Below, piece after piece: positions 52,748 to 61,944 of a stretch of 64,000 nucleotides of DNA (within the stretch, counting starts at the first letter, position 1; each line of letters opens with the position of its first letter). The notes under the pieces are model-generated. The model was not told the origin of the DNA. It made no database searches and saw only the letters and a program-made list of their open reading frames with translations. The DNA comes from Roseibium album (lineage in GTDB: Bacteria > Pseudomonadota > Alphaproteobacteria > Rhizobiales > Stappiaceae). The DNA is taken from the NCBI GenBank assembly GCA_001404055.1, contig CXTY01000019.1, forward strand, positions 248,001 to 312,000, given 5' to 3'. The translations under genes were made by a program, and so were the position numbers.

Positions 52748-54049
52748 ATGGCAGAATTTACGCATCAAGATAGCCGACCAGCCTTTCTGTTAGAGGTGTT
52801 CACCAAGTGCTTGGAACAGCTGCATCCGAACAAGAATTTGGAGGCGCACCTTCCTGACAAACCAGTTGGAAGAACATTTGTTGTGGGCGCAGGCAAAGCT
52901 GCCGCATCAATGGCGTTAGCTTTTGAGGAATCTTGGCAGTGGGACTACAAAGGAATTGTTGTCACGCGATATGGGTACTCAGTTCCAACCAACCGTATAA
53001 AAGTCTTGGTGGCGGCCCACCCTATTCCAGACCATTCGAGTGTCGCCGCAGCTCATCAGATACATGAATTCGTGAGCGAAGCCCAATCAGGGGACCTTGT
53101 AATCTGTCTTTTATCTGGAGGAGGCTCCTCACTTTTGACCCTGCCGAGCGATGGCATTTCGCTCTCAGACAAAATTCTGGTCAACAAAGCTCTGTTAAAA
53201 TGCGGCGCAGCTATCGAAGAAATAAACTGCGTTCGAAAACATCTTTCGGCGATCAAGGGCGGTAAACTTGCCATTGCGGCTTTCCCGGCAGAAACGCTCA
53301 CTTTGGCAATTTCTGATGTTCCTGGTGACAACATCCATACTGTTGCTTCGAGCCCAACGGTATTGGATTTCACAACGGCTCAAGATGCTCTCGATGTTTT
53401 ACTCAGACACAAACTTGAGGTGCCTGAAAACGTTTGGCGCTTGTTGGAAAGGCAAACCAGATCAAGGTCCGAGCTCGAGCCAACTCATCTGCACACTCTA
53501 GGGTTCAAGTTCATAGCTACGCCTTCAATGATGTTGCGCCAAGCCCAGACGCTGCTCGAAACTTCGGGATACCACGTTGTAAACTTGGGTGATGAAGTTG
53601 TAGGTGAGGCGCGAGAAATCGCGAAAGTTCACGCGGGCATCGCCAAACGCGCCTCTGCCCACGGCAAACCTGTTGCAATTCTTTCTGGCGGCGAATTGAC
53701 GGTTAAAATATCAGGAACAGGCCGAGGAGGCCCAAACAGAGAGTACGCGCTCGCTCTTGCGCTAGAGTTTGATGGGGACCCTAAATTTTGTGCTATCGCG
53801 TGTGATAGCGATGGAGCAGATGGTGCGCCAAATTCAGGAGGTAAAGATGTTGCCGGCGCTATCGTTGCCTCTTCCAGCATAAGTCACGAGAACAAAGACC
53901 TCGCGCTAAGTTCATTGTGCGCCAACGACTCCGGAGGTTTTTTCGAAAATTCGGAGTATGAGATTATTACGGGCCCAACCTACAATAACCTCAATGATTT
54001 CAGGTGCATTCTCGTAACTCCCCAAGTAACTCACGACAAAGGGGCTTAG
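52748..54049 (+). CDS. Glycerate 2-kinase (MOFRL family)
   Basis: 433 aa of the GckA/TtuD-type glycerate kinase family. The N-terminal domain has RTFVVGAGKAAASMA and VAAHPIPDHSS; ICLLSGGGSSLLTLP is the conserved glycine-rich site, and VRKHLSAIKGGKLA and SDVPGD follow. The C-terminal MOFRL domain has SGGELTVKISGTGRGGPNRE and CDSDGADGAPNSGG. It phosphorylates glycerate to 2-phosphoglycerate, so glycerate should be one end product of the pathway. It is co-transcribed with the CoA-transferase gene. Confidence 0.88.
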   Translation: MAEFTHQDSRPAFLLEVFTKCLEQLHPNKNLEAHLPDKPVGRTFVVGAGKAAASMALAFEESWQWDYKGIVVTRYGYSVPTNRIKVLVAAHPIPDHSSVAAAHQIHEFVSEAQSGDLVICLLSGGGSSLLTLPSDGISLSDKILVNKALLKCGAAIEEINCVRKHLSAIKGGKLAIAAFPAETLTLAISDVPGDNIHTVASSPTVLDFTTAQDALDVLLRHKLEVPENVWRLLERQTRSRSELEPTHLHTLGFKFIATPSMMLRQAQTLLETSGYHVVNLGDEVVGEAREIAKVHAGIAKRASAHGKPVAILSGGELTVKISGTGRGGPNREYALALALEFDGDPKFCAIACDSDGADGAPNSGGKDVAGAIVASSSISHENKDLALSSLCANDSGGFFENSEYEIITGPTYNNLNDFRCILVTPQVTHDKGA

Positions 54050-54050
54050 A

Positions 54051-54446
54051 TTGCGTTTGATTGGGAAGTGCCTTTGTGGTGCGATAGAAATTCAAGCACT
54101 AGCAAATGGACGAAATTTCTATGTCTGCCATTGCGATATCTGTCAAAAATGGTCTTCGGGATTGCATTGTAGTGTTGTTGTAAAGACTGCTGAATTCAGC
54201 GGGAATGAATTTATCTCGACATTTGAAAGCTCAAGGGAAGCGAAACGCAGTTTTTGCGGTCAATGTGGCACCCATATTTCATACTTTCACCATAACTCTG
54301 ATTTGTTGGTATTAAATATTGGTCTTTTTGAAGAGCGTTATAATTTTCAACTTGAAGCCGAGCTGTTTCAAGACAAGGCACTTTTTGCTTTAGAAGGCAC
54401 ACATCTAAAACTATCTACACTGGAATTAGAGGAAGACACGGACTGA
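54051..54446 (+). CDS. GFA/CENP-V family zinc protein
   Basis: 131 aa. Cysteines in KCLCGAIEI, YVCHCDICQKWSSG and FCGQCGTHISYF match the zinc ligands of the glutathione-dependent formaldehyde-activating (GFA)/CENP-V fold. The start is TTG at 54051, one base after the kinase stop, with AAGGGG upstream. Family members are diverse and most are uncharacterised. Handling of formaldehyde or another reactive aldehyde released by the pathway is possible but unproven. Confidence 0.82.
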   Translation: MRLIGKCLCGAIEIQALANGRNFYVCHCDICQKWSSGLHCSVVVKTAEFSGNEFISTFESSREAKRSFCGQCGTHISYFHHNSDLLVLNIGLFEERYNFQLEAELFQDKALFALEGTHLKLSTLELEEDTD

Positions 54447-54543
54447 AAAAAGGTGGCACTCCGCTTTCTGATTTCGTAAATGGCGCGCCTAACCCCTGAA
54501 TGGGATGCACAGCTTTTGTTTCAAGCGAAACGGAAAAAGGCTT

Positions 54544-55398
54544 CTACTTCATATTGGACAATTTGGATCGCCTATGTTCCGCTGATTTGAATGCTAGCAA
54601 GTTCCCTTCAACATTGTTGCGGTCAACCCCTGCTACACTACTCGCTAGGCAATACCGAAATTCTTCTTTCCAAAGCTCCTGAAAAAACACAGTTTTTCTG
54701 TGCTCATATTCTGGCAACTCAACCTGCATTATGGAACTGTAGGCAATCACTGCATCAAGCCGCCCAAGATGGATCATTTTGTGCGCGGATTCGTAGCCTT
54801 CCAACGGCAGGACATAGTCGGCTCCCACCAAATGGAGTTTATTGTCAGGAGAAAAGTCCTCGATGGCTGACCCGATTGCCAGACCTGCTACAGCGAGTTT
54901 TCTTCCGGGGAATACTTTTAATCGCTTTAAGCCCCTAACATTGGAGATGACGCTGACTGATGCCCGACCGACAACTGCAGAATGTATCATATTTTCCTCA
55001 GTTGGCATTGTGCCGGCGCAGGCACACATTCCATCAAAGACAGCGTTCTTGACACCAATTTTCGCTCTCGCCCAGGGTACATCGATCAGGTTTACTTTGA
55101 GCCCAAGGTTTGCAAGGGACTGAACGACGGCCGTCCGATAACTTCTGCTCGAAAACTTGTTACCTTGTTTGTCAAGAAACTCAGCAGGCAATGGACCGCA
55201 GGCAATTCTAATTTCCTTTGGCTCTGTGTCGCTTTGCAGTTCGTATGACAGAACTTGGCTTTCAGTGAAAACGAAAAGCAAGCATATCAAAATCAAGAGA
55301 TGAATTTTTCGGCGCGCGTTTTTGGGACCGAGCAGGAAATTGCTGTAACCATCGGTTTGTGTAAATGCAAAGGGCCTTTGGCGATGTTGGTAATTCAT
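54544..55398 (-). CDS. Orphan periplasmic solute-binding-like protein (PBP2 fold)
   Basis: 284 aa. An N-terminal signal anchor or late signal peptide (about residues 30-50, LLILICLLFVF) precedes a region resembling SBP_bac_3 extracellular sensors: VVQSLANLGLKVNLIDVPWARAKIGVKNAVFDGM. 'PWARA...G..DG' is common in stand-alone PBP2-like proteins. It has three cysteines (CGP, CACAG). No permease gene is adjacent. I chose the ATG at 55398, seven bases after GGAGG. Operator O1 is 50-67 bp upstream, so it belongs to the regulon, perhaps as a sensor for the chemoreceptor or an importer. Confidence 0.65.
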   Translation of the reverse strand: MNYQHRQRPFAFTQTDGYSNFLLGPKNARRKIHLLILICLLFVFTESQVLSYELQSDTEPKEIRIACGPLPAEFLDKQGNKFSSRSYRTAVVQSLANLGLKVNLIDVPWARAKIGVKNAVFDGMCACAGTMPTEENMIHSAVVGRASVSVISNVRGLKRLKVFPGRKLAVAGLAIGSAIEDFSPDNKLHLVGADYVLPLEGYESAHKMIHLGRLDAVIAYSSIMQVELPEYEHRKTVFFQELWKEEFRYCLASSVAGVDRNNVEGNLLAFKSAEHRRSKLSNMK

Positions 55399-55404
55399 TC
55401 CCAC

Positions 55405-55810
55405 TCCTCCATATTTTCAACCACACAGAATGGATACAATTTATATGTAACTCTCTAGTGAGTTATATCATACTTCACTCATACTTTCAAAGAGTAAACA
55501 CTCTTTCTATTCCAATCTAATCGACCGAGATGGATCACACGCCGTTATCTCTCCGAGAGACTTCGGCACTAAAGAAGGAATGAAACATGAAGAGGCGTGG
55601 CGCTAAATCGTAATAGATAGTTCGACATGGCTAGGTCAGCTAAACACAAGACTAATTCGCCCTCTACTTAGGTTCGGCCTTACGCGACACTCATATTTTC
55701 GAAACACAAGCAAATATTCTCAGACATTGCGGATAATAGAGTTTCATTCTTGATTACACAGAATTGTGTAACTAAGATGGTAATCCTGTTGATATTATTT
55801 GGATTTTGAG
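55405..55810. other. Divergent control region, SBP-like gene / tetR2
   Basis: About 400 bp. It holds operator O1 (55448-55465), the inverted repeat AAAGAGT-N4-ACTCTTT (55489-55506), and TTACACA-N4-TGTGTAA (55754-55771), which is 40 bp before tetR2 and a likely autoregulatory site. Nothing coding between them. Confidence 0.5.
55448..55465. promoter_or_regulatory. Operator O1 upstream of the SBP-like gene
   Basis: TAACTCTC-TA-GTGAGTTA, two differences from the copy at 45963. Third member of the O1 family. Confidence 0.65.
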
Positions 55811-56452
55811 ATGGCTCGCAAAGAAGGCAATATTAGAAAACGCAACCCAATTGAAAGTCGCAACAAGATCCTTCGATCAGCTATGGTGCATTTTGGTCGC
55901 GCCGGCTTAGACGGAGCTAGAGTTGTCGATATCATCAAAGATGCTGGCTTGTCGCATCGTATGCTCTATCACTATTTTGACAGTAAAGAGACCCTTTACC
56001 TGGCAACTCTTGAATATGCCTATCAGTCAATTCGCACCTCAGAGATGCAACTTAAACTGACGCACCTTGAACCTGTTGATGCTATTGAGAGATTTGTCAG
56101 TTTCACGTTTGACTATTACATAGAAAACCCATCTTTCATGGGTCTATTGAACCAGGAAAATTTAAATGGCGGCGAATTCGTCAAGCAAATCCCTCACATA
56201 GAGGAATTACAGCGACCTCTGCTACTCATGATCGAAGACATTTTTCGTCGCGGGCGTGATACAGGTGCGTTCCAACACACTCCCAACGCGATGCATTTCT
56301 ATTTTGATATTGTTGGAATGTGTTACTTCGCGATCGCACATAGGTATACCCTGGCAACGGTTTTCGATCCGGTAATCGCTGAAGAGTCGTTTTTGGCTGA
56401 GAGAAAAAAGCACATTATTGACTTCACTCTTGGCACCTTGGTCGCCGTTTAA
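55811..56452 (+). CDS. TetR-family regulator (tetR2)
   Basis: 213 aa. The helix-turn-helix region reads AMVHFGRAGLDGARVVDIIKDAGLSHRMLYHYFDSKETLY (about residues 20-65). The effector domain has NPSFMGLLNQENLNGGEF, close to tetR1, so the two are paralogues likely to sense related ligands. I chose the ATG at 55811, seven bases after GGA; a TTG at 55799 is the alternative. Candidate self-operator at 55754-55771. It may be the protein that binds operator O2. Confidence 0.84.
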   Translation: MARKEGNIRKRNPIESRNKILRSAMVHFGRAGLDGARVVDIIKDAGLSHRMLYHYFDSKETLYLATLEYAYQSIRTSEMQLKLTHLEPVDAIERFVSFTFDYYIENPSFMGLLNQENLNGGEFVKQIPHIEELQRPLLLMIEDIFRRGRDTGAFQHTPNAMHFYFDIVGMCYFAIAHRYTLATVFDPVIAEESFLAERKKHIIDFTLGTLVAV

Positions 56453-56706
56453 AGTTTATCATATCGATAGCTCGAAAGTTTGGGCTGACTACTTGCGTAA
56501 ACCCAGAAAGTACGGCCAACTAAAACTATTGGCCGTGAGATTTCAATTCATTTGTCAAGCTGCATATGGGAACGAAACCTTCGACATACTGAAGTAATTC
56601 AAAACAAATACGATACACTCATTAGTCGAAGCGCATCAATACAATTCAGAATATATTATACTGATGAGATACATAGTACTATGGATCGTGCGGAAACCAT
56701 CGACGA

Positions 56707-57060
56707 TCAATAGGCAGTCAGATCCAGTGGATCATCACCAAATCGATTGGGACCTTTTGTTCCACGTAGACAGCCGCCTTCTACAAACCACCATATTGAA
56801 CCCAACACCGGTATTGCTAACAAAAATAGCCACCAAGCGGACTTGTTCCGATCGTGTAACCTTTTAGTTGCAACTACAATTATCGGCCAAACTGATAAGA
56901 CAATAGATACAGCTAGAACCGGTTACAATGCAGGTTCCCATTCAGGGAGTTTTGCACCCAATGCACCAATAACCAACAGCACAGCTGTGAAAGGTAGCAC
57001 GAGCCGAATCCAGTAATCTGACCTGCTCGCGCGGCCTCGGGGTGAAATATAGAACCACAT
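56707..57060 (-). pseudogene. DUF805 membrane protein gene with one in-frame stop
   Basis: Read on the minus strand from ATG at 57060, 118 codons give a DUF805 protein: MWFYISPRGRASRSDYWIRL, a membrane helix, PIIVVATKRLHDRNKSAWWL and GGCLRGTKGPNRFGDDPLDL. A single TAA at codon 46 (56923-56925) breaks the frame between the first and second membrane helices. The rest is intact, so the inactivation is recent, a nonsense mutation, or a sequencing error. Bases 56453-56706 and 57061-57301 hold nothing else. Confidence 0.7.
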
Positions 57061-57301
57061 AGTCGATCTGCTCCAAAGTTTATTCAATAGCGGCTGGCCA
57101 AGCCACTTGTTGAAAATTGAAATCCTGGTATGGCCTCATGCGTGAATTCGCCTTGTCTAAATCTAAAGGAAAGATTCCGTGTTGGTCGGATGACTAGAAG
57201 CTTGCCATTCTTGAAGACGTGTGCTTCAACGACAAACAGAGACACAACATCAAACATTTTTTGCGTCGATTGCCCGGACATTTGCTCCTCCAAATGGATG
57301 G

Positions 57302-58357
57302 CTAGTTGCTATCGGAGAGCCATTTCTTCGCAACACGCGCTTCCGTTCCCAATATTTCCCAATCCACCGGGTAATCAATTTCGATTGCTTCTTCGAGAGT
57401 ACTCCCCGAAGGCGCCAATAATCTGCCTGTAGGCAGACGGAGAGCACATTCCTTGACTGACGGCGGGCAGATTGGCGGCAGCACATAGCTTTCGATACCA
57501 TCCACTATCCCTTGAACTCGTGTGCCAGCGATCTTCGCCCCGGCAATTTCATGCAACGCGGCCGCGAGGGCAAGTGCGCCCGCATTGGTCTCTTCATCGA
57601 TCAGCAAGAGTATCCTCACTGTGTCGATGGGATGGGTATCAGCATCCGTCCGAAGCTTCTGTTTTACCCCGTTTTTTGTTTCCATGACGAGAACCGTCTT
57701 GTTAGGCGTCAGGAAAAGCGCAGCCAGGACGGGCACCTCTGCCAACAATCCGCCCTCGTTTCCCCTTAAATCTACGATGATTGGTCCGCTGTGGCTTGCC
57801 AGTGCGTTATGTAATGAACTGGAAACGACGTCACGCTTGAGGACTGGAATTTCAAGTATCGGAACAGGGAACTCAAACGCTGCATCATGGTAGCTTGCTT
57901 CCTGAATCATCTTCTCTTTGGACGCGGAGATATTTTCACTCGCGATCGAGCCTAGAATAAAATGTTGCGGCGCGGACGTTGTCTTATCACGAACGATTTT
58001 TACGGCGACACTTCGCCCTGACTTTCTGGCAAGACCGTTCAGCGCAACGAACGACAAGAGCTCTGGCGACAGATTTGACCTGGATTTCCTAGCCCGGCGT
58101 ATGTGCTCCAGCGCTCGGTCTCGGAAGAGCTCAAATTCCACTGGTGGATAAACATCGTCTTGTATTTTGGCAAGAACAGAACCACCAAAGGCGTCCCAAG
58201 CTGCTTTCGCAGCCGAGGGCTCGCTAAACTCACTTGCAAACACTGCGGCGAAGCGCGGAGCAAGCGGCTCATTTACCTTCTCATCCTTCGCGAATGCACA
58301 ACTCACGCTAAGAACAAGTAACACAACCAATTTTGAACTGAGAGTTGAAATTCGCAT
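57302..58357 (-). CDS. Exported S41-peptidase-like protein, probably catalytically inactive
   Basis: 351 aa with signal peptide (LVVLLVLSVSCAFA, cleavage after residue 22-24). The C-terminal half resembles the S41/C-terminal-processing peptidase core: GPIIVDLRGNEGGLLAEVPV matches the DLRGNxGG motif, and LLIDEETNAGALALAAALHE aligns with the catalytic 'TASASEI' helix. Ala stands where the nucleophilic Ser is expected, and the following Lys (TFGKG) is replaced (GTRVQGIV). No PDZ domain is evident. The ATG at 58357 has GGGA upstream; the frame opens at 58423. It lies 25 bp after the lipoprotein gene, so the two are an operon. Confidence 0.6.
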   Translation of the reverse strand: MRISTLSSKLVVLLVLSVSCAFAKDEKVNEPLAPRFAAVFASEFSEPSAAKAAWDAFGGSVLAKIQDDVYPPVEFELFRDRALEHIRRARKSRSNLSPELLSFVALNGLARKSGRSVAVKIVRDKTTSAPQHFILGSIASENISASKEKMIQEASYHDAAFEFPVPILEIPVLKRDVVSSSLHNALASHSGPIIVDLRGNEGGLLAEVPVLAALFLTPNKTVLVMETKNGVKQKLRTDADTHPIDTVRILLLIDEETNAGALALAAALHEIAGAKIAGTRVQGIVDGIESYVLPPICPPSVKECALRLPTGRLLAPSGSTLEEAIEIDYPVDWEILGTEARVAKKWLSDSN

Positions 58358-58382
58358 CTGCAATCCCGTTGTAGCGGTGAGG

Positions 58383-59027
58383 CTAGTTAGAAATGAATTT
58401 CTGAGCGCAGTACCTCTCTGCATCAGAGAGAATTGCTTTTATGTACGTTGCATCATTGGCTAGAAGCTCCTCGTGTGAAACTGGCGACTTTCCCATCGAA
58501 ATCGAGTCGTAGAGGCAAGTATCGCTGATCAGCACTTTGCCGACGCTCGCGTCGATCAGCCGGATCTTGGCAGAATAGACGACGCGAAACTGATTGAGTT
58601 TCAACGGTAGATAGTTGAAGCCCCACCCCGTTGAGGCCACGTCCAATATGTAGTCTGTATCTCCGGTAGACCGAGCGAGTTCGGATGTATTCGGCGAACT
58701 TGTTAAATGAACGGGTTCGACGACCTTCATGCCATACCTCGAACCGTAGTCAGCAGCGACGGTTTGTGCGACAGCATTTGCTGGATCGGTAATGTTCTTG
58801 TTCAGGACTAAATCGTTTCCGGCCGCGACGGCTACTCCAACCCCGACCAATGCGAACATTCCCTTACTTGCCGTCATAGCGACGAACGGAGGATTCGTAC
58901 GCATTGTCATTGCGAGAGTCTTACCAGCGAAACCTGCACTTTCCTCAAAGCTAATGGGCGGCGGGCCAGCGCTGACACAGCCAGCTAGAAATAGACAATG
59001 AGCTACGAGCGACACAAATCTGTTCAT
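58383..59027 (-). CDS. Predicted lipoprotein of unknown function
   Basis: 214 aa. A lipobox LAGC follows a short hydrophobic signal (LVAHCLF), so lipidation at Cys17 is likely. A second hydrophobic segment lies near residues 57-70 (MFALVGVGVAVAAG). The C-terminal half is mixed alpha/beta (DYILDVASTGWGFNYLPL, FRVVYSAKIRLIDASVGKVL), resembling proteins that bind or assemble at the outer membrane, but I do not recognise the family. Co-transcribed with the S41-like gene. Confidence 0.65.
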   Translation of the reverse strand: MNRFVSLVAHCLFLAGCVSAGPPPISFEESAGFAGKTLAMTMRTNPPFVAMTASKGMFALVGVGVAVAAGNDLVLNKNITDPANAVAQTVAADYGSRYGMKVVEPVHLTSSPNTSELARSTGDTDYILDVASTGWGFNYLPLKLNQFRVVYSAKIRLIDASVGKVLISDTCLYDSISMGKSPVSHEELLANDATYIKAILSDAERYCAQKFISN

Positions 59028-59113
59028 CGATAGTCCTGCTTATTGCGCAAGTTAGACAATCCACCTTGTTGCGAAGGGGATCATTCAATTCGAGTGTTTT
59101 TAAAAACAAATGG

Positions 59114-60280
59114 TTAAGCCACCTGTGAGAAATTCACATTTAGGTATGACTTCATGCGTGATTTCGCCTTATCCGGATCAAGGAATAGGTTAGCTTGGTC
59201 AGCAAGTTGGAATACTTCGCTGAAATGGATCGCACTTCTGTTGGTCTGAAAACCACCAAGCATGTCGAAGTGATTCTGGTGACCATTCAACCATGCAAGG
59301 AAAACAACTCCCGCTTTGTAATACTGTGTTGGAGCTTCAAAAATTTTCCTCGCAAGCGGTACCGTTGGGTTCATAAGCGAAAAGTATTCTTCTGTTTCTC
59401 CAGCCGCCAAATGGCCCAATGCCTGAGATGCCACCGGTGCGATCGGATCCAATACACCTAACAGGGCATCAGAGTATCCCTTATCGTCACCATTGATTAG
59501 CTCGGGATAATTGAAATCATCACCCGTAAACAACTTCACACAACCAGGCAGCTCGCGCCGGAATGCAATCTCATGATCCTTATCCAAAAGCGAAATTTTG
59601 ATCCCTTGAACTTTATCTTGGTGCCGCTCTATCAAATCTAGAACCGTCACATTGGCAACGGGGATGTTCGCGCTCCCCCAATAGCCGCAGAGTGCCGGAT
59701 CAAATGCGGCTCCTAACCAGTGCAAAATTGCACCTTGCGGACAATTCGAAAGCAGCCTCTCGTAGACGTAAAGATAGTCTTCCGCAGAATCAGCCACTTG
59801 TCTAAGTGCTCGACTTGCCATGATGATAGGGGTTGCACCCAGCTGCGCGACAAAGTCGAGCTGCTCCTCATATGCACTCAACACCTCATCGAGATTGGTT
59901 GGTGCTGTTTTTAGTTGGTCGGTTCCTACTCCGCAGGCAACTTTTGCGTCATCTAACAGTTTTGATTCAGAAATGGTGTTCGAGATTATGATCTTGGCAT
60001 CTTCCCAAGCTAGACCCATACCTCGCTGAGCGGTGTCCATGACTTCGGCAATGCCAAATCCAAGCGACCATAAGTACTTTCGAAATTTGAGTGTCGTTTC
60101 AAAGTCAATTGGTACCGAAAGGTCATTTTGCTGACGCCCTTTTGGATCAGCAACAACGTGAGCTGCAGCATACGCGACTCTATTGAAGTTTCCGGTCTTT
60201 CTCGGGGTAGCACATGCGTTACCACTCATGTTGTATTCAAAAATATTTCCGCTAGCGTTCGGCAAATAAATACTCGTCAT
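59114..60280 (-). CDS. DUF993 family protein (aldolase-type TIM barrel)
   Basis: 388 aa. Whole-length match in memory to DUF993, a dihydrodipicolinate-synthase/class I aldolase-like barrel of unknown activity, found near sugar ABC transporters and dehydrogenases. Features include YAAAHVVADP, IDFETTLKFRKYLWSLGFGIAEAMDT-like text near residue 70, VQGIKISLLDKDHE with a candidate Schiff-base Lys, and FTGDDFNYPELINGDD. It follows GMC2 by 33 bp in one operon. A retro-aldol cleavage that yields a C3 unit for the glycerate kinase is an attractive but untested role. Confidence 0.78.
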   Translation of the reverse strand: MTSIYLPNASGNIFEYNMSGNACATPRKTGNFNRVAYAAAHVVADPKGRQQNDLSVPIDFETTLKFRKYLWSLGFGIAEVMDTAQRGMGLAWEDAKIIISNTISESKLLDDAKVACGVGTDQLKTAPTNLDEVLSAYEEQLDFVAQLGATPIIMASRALRQVADSAEDYLYVYERLLSNCPQGAILHWLGAAFDPALCGYWGSANIPVANVTVLDLIERHQDKVQGIKISLLDKDHEIAFRRELPGCVKLFTGDDFNYPELINGDDKGYSDALLGVLDPIAPVASQALGHLAAGETEEYFSLMNPTVPLARKIFEAPTQYYKAGVVFLAWLNGHQNHFDMLGGFQTNRSAIHFSEVFQLADQANLFLDPDKAKSRMKSYLNVNFSQVA

Positions 60281-60313
60281 TAGATTTCCTTTCGATGTTT
60301 TTTTGCCGCAATG

Positions 60314-61909
60314 CTAGGCAGCGAATCTAATCAGGTCGGCGCCTTTTTCAGCGATCATAATCGTTGGAGCATTTGTGTTGGAGGAAACGACCTCAGGCAT
60401 TATTGAGCTGTCGCAAATTCGTAACCCTTCAAGGCCGTAAACCTTTAAAGTTTCTGGCGAAACCACGGCATCTTCATCCACTCCCATTTTACAAGTGCCG
60501 ACGGGGTGGTAGTCCGTTTTGGAAAATGAATCTGCGCAATTTGCGATTTGGTCATCACTGGTCACAGAACTCCCCGGCAAGTGCTCTTTTTTGAGAAAAC
60601 GCGCGATTGCTGATTGCTGCAGTATTTTTCTGCCAAGTTTCAAGCCAGCAATCGATGCTTTCACATCATCGGGATGGCCCCAAAAATTGGGATCTATTAG
60701 AGGAGCAACTTCGAGCTTGTTAGAAGCAAGTTTGACACTTCCGCGAGATTTCGGTTGCATGACAGCTGTGTTTAGGGTCAGTCCACAGTTTTCAAGCTTG
60801 TCTTCTTTTGCGTTAATGCCTGAACCCAACATGAGATGGAATTGGATTTCGGGATGATCATAATTTTCAGCAATGGTCCAGAAACCGCCCGCTTCACAAA
60901 GATTGGACGTTACAGGGCCCGTTTTGTAGAAAATGTATTGCAATCCAGCGGACAGTTTCTTGAATAGCCCATTATGTTTGTCATAAGTCAGATCAGCATT
61001 GCATTCGCAGACAATATAGAGGTCAAAGTGATCGTGAAAATTTTGACCAACGCCAGGCAAGTGATGTTTTACGGGAATGTCTAAGTTCCCCAGATCTTCA
61101 CCGTTTCCAATTCCAGAATGCATCAGCAACCTGGGCGATCCAATTGCGCCCGCACTAACAATGACTTCTCGGCGGCAGAGAATTTTCTTCCTTCCCTTAT
61201 CGTTACCATTGGACACTTCAACACCAATGACCTTGTTTCCCTCCAAAACAAGCCTTTCGACCTGTTGACTTGAAACCGTCTTTAGGTTTTGCCGATTTTT
61301 GGCAAATTTAAGATATGTCGAAGCAGTGGAAGAGCGCCGCGCTTTTCGAGTTGTGGTTTGGTATAGACCGATGCCCTGTTGCTGTTCCCCGTTGAAATCT
61401 TTGTTGTGGGCAATTCCAACCTGTTGAGCTGCTCGTATAAATGCCTTCGAAATTGGCAGGGGACTTATTGGATCCGACACGCCCAGCGGCCCATCGATTC
61501 CATGAAAGTCGTTGCAAAATGTTTCGTTGTCCTCAGCTTTCTTGAAGTACGGCAGTACGTCGTCATATCCCCAATTTTTACAACCATGGCGTTCTTTCCA
61601 GCCTTCATAGTCACGCCGATTTCCCCGAGTATAGACCTGAGCATTTATCGAAGATCCTCCCCCCAAAATTTTGCCTTGCGGATACCAGTAAACAGTCTGA
61701 TCAAGATTTTGCTGTGGTGTCGTGGACCAACCCCAAGTGGTTTTCTCACCTATCAAATTCGCAAATCCCGCCGGCATATGAACGAGCGGATGGTGGTCCT
61801 TCTTGCCCGCCTCAATCAGCAACACCGTCACGTTCGGATCCTCGGTTAAGCGAGCAGCAAGAACGCAACCCGCTGATCCTGCCCCCACGACGATGTAGTC
61901 GAATTCCAT
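60314..61909 (-). CDS. GMC-family FAD oxidoreductase (copy 2)
   Basis: 531 aa: FAD-binding [20 protein letters not shown] at the start, [20 protein letters not shown] near 80, [10 protein letters not shown] and [19 protein letters not shown] at the C-terminus. It is clearly paralogous to copy 1, sharing for example [12 protein letters not shown] and [10 protein letters not shown] chose the ATG at 61909, nine bases after GGAGG; the frame extends to 61951, where that start would overlap the divergent promoter. First gene of a GMC2-DUF993 operon, divergent from the ABC importer. Two GMC enzymes suggest two alcohol groups or two related substrates. Confidence 0.88.
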   Translation of the reverse strand: MEFDYIVVGAGSAGCVLAARLTEDPNVTVLLIEAGKKDHHPLVHMPAGFANLIGEKTTWGWSTTPQQNLDQTVYWYPQGKILGGGSSINAQVYTRGNRRDYEGWKERHGCKNWGYDDVLPYFKKAEDNETFCNDFHGIDGPLGVSDPISPLPISKAFIRAAQQVGIAHNKDFNGEQQQGIGLYQTTTRKARRSSTASTYLKFAKNRQNLKTVSSQQVERLVLEGNKVIGVEVSNGNDKGRKKILCRREVIVSAGAIGSPRLLMHSGIGNGEDLGNLDIPVKHHLPGVGQNFHDHFDLYIVCECNADLTYDKHNGLFKKLSAGLQYIFYKTGPVTSNLCEAGGFWTIAENYDHPEIQFHLMLGSGINAKEDKLENCGLTLNTAVMQPKSRGSVKLASNKLEVAPLIDPNFWGHPDDVKASIAGLKLGRKILQQSAIARFLKKEHLPGSSVTSDDQIANCADSFSKTDYHPVGTCKMGVDEDAVVSPETLKVYGLEGLRICDSSIMPEVVSSNTNAPTIMIAEKGADLIRFAA

Positions 61910-61944
61910 TCGAACGTTCCTCCGAAAATTTGAGCTCAAGGCCC

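Noticed and set aside
54016..54035. TAACTC half-sites near the end of the glycerate kinase gene as a further O1 operator
   Set aside because: They are direct, not inverted, lie inside a coding region, and no promoter follows except the coupled GFA gene.
44440..61909. Pyridoxine degradation (GMC pyridoxine 4-oxidase plus AKR pyridoxal dehydrogenase)
   Set aside because: Lactonase, pyridoxic-acid dehydrogenase and ring-opening oxygenase genes are absent, while a sugar-type ABC importer, isomerase-like barrel and glycerate kinase are present.
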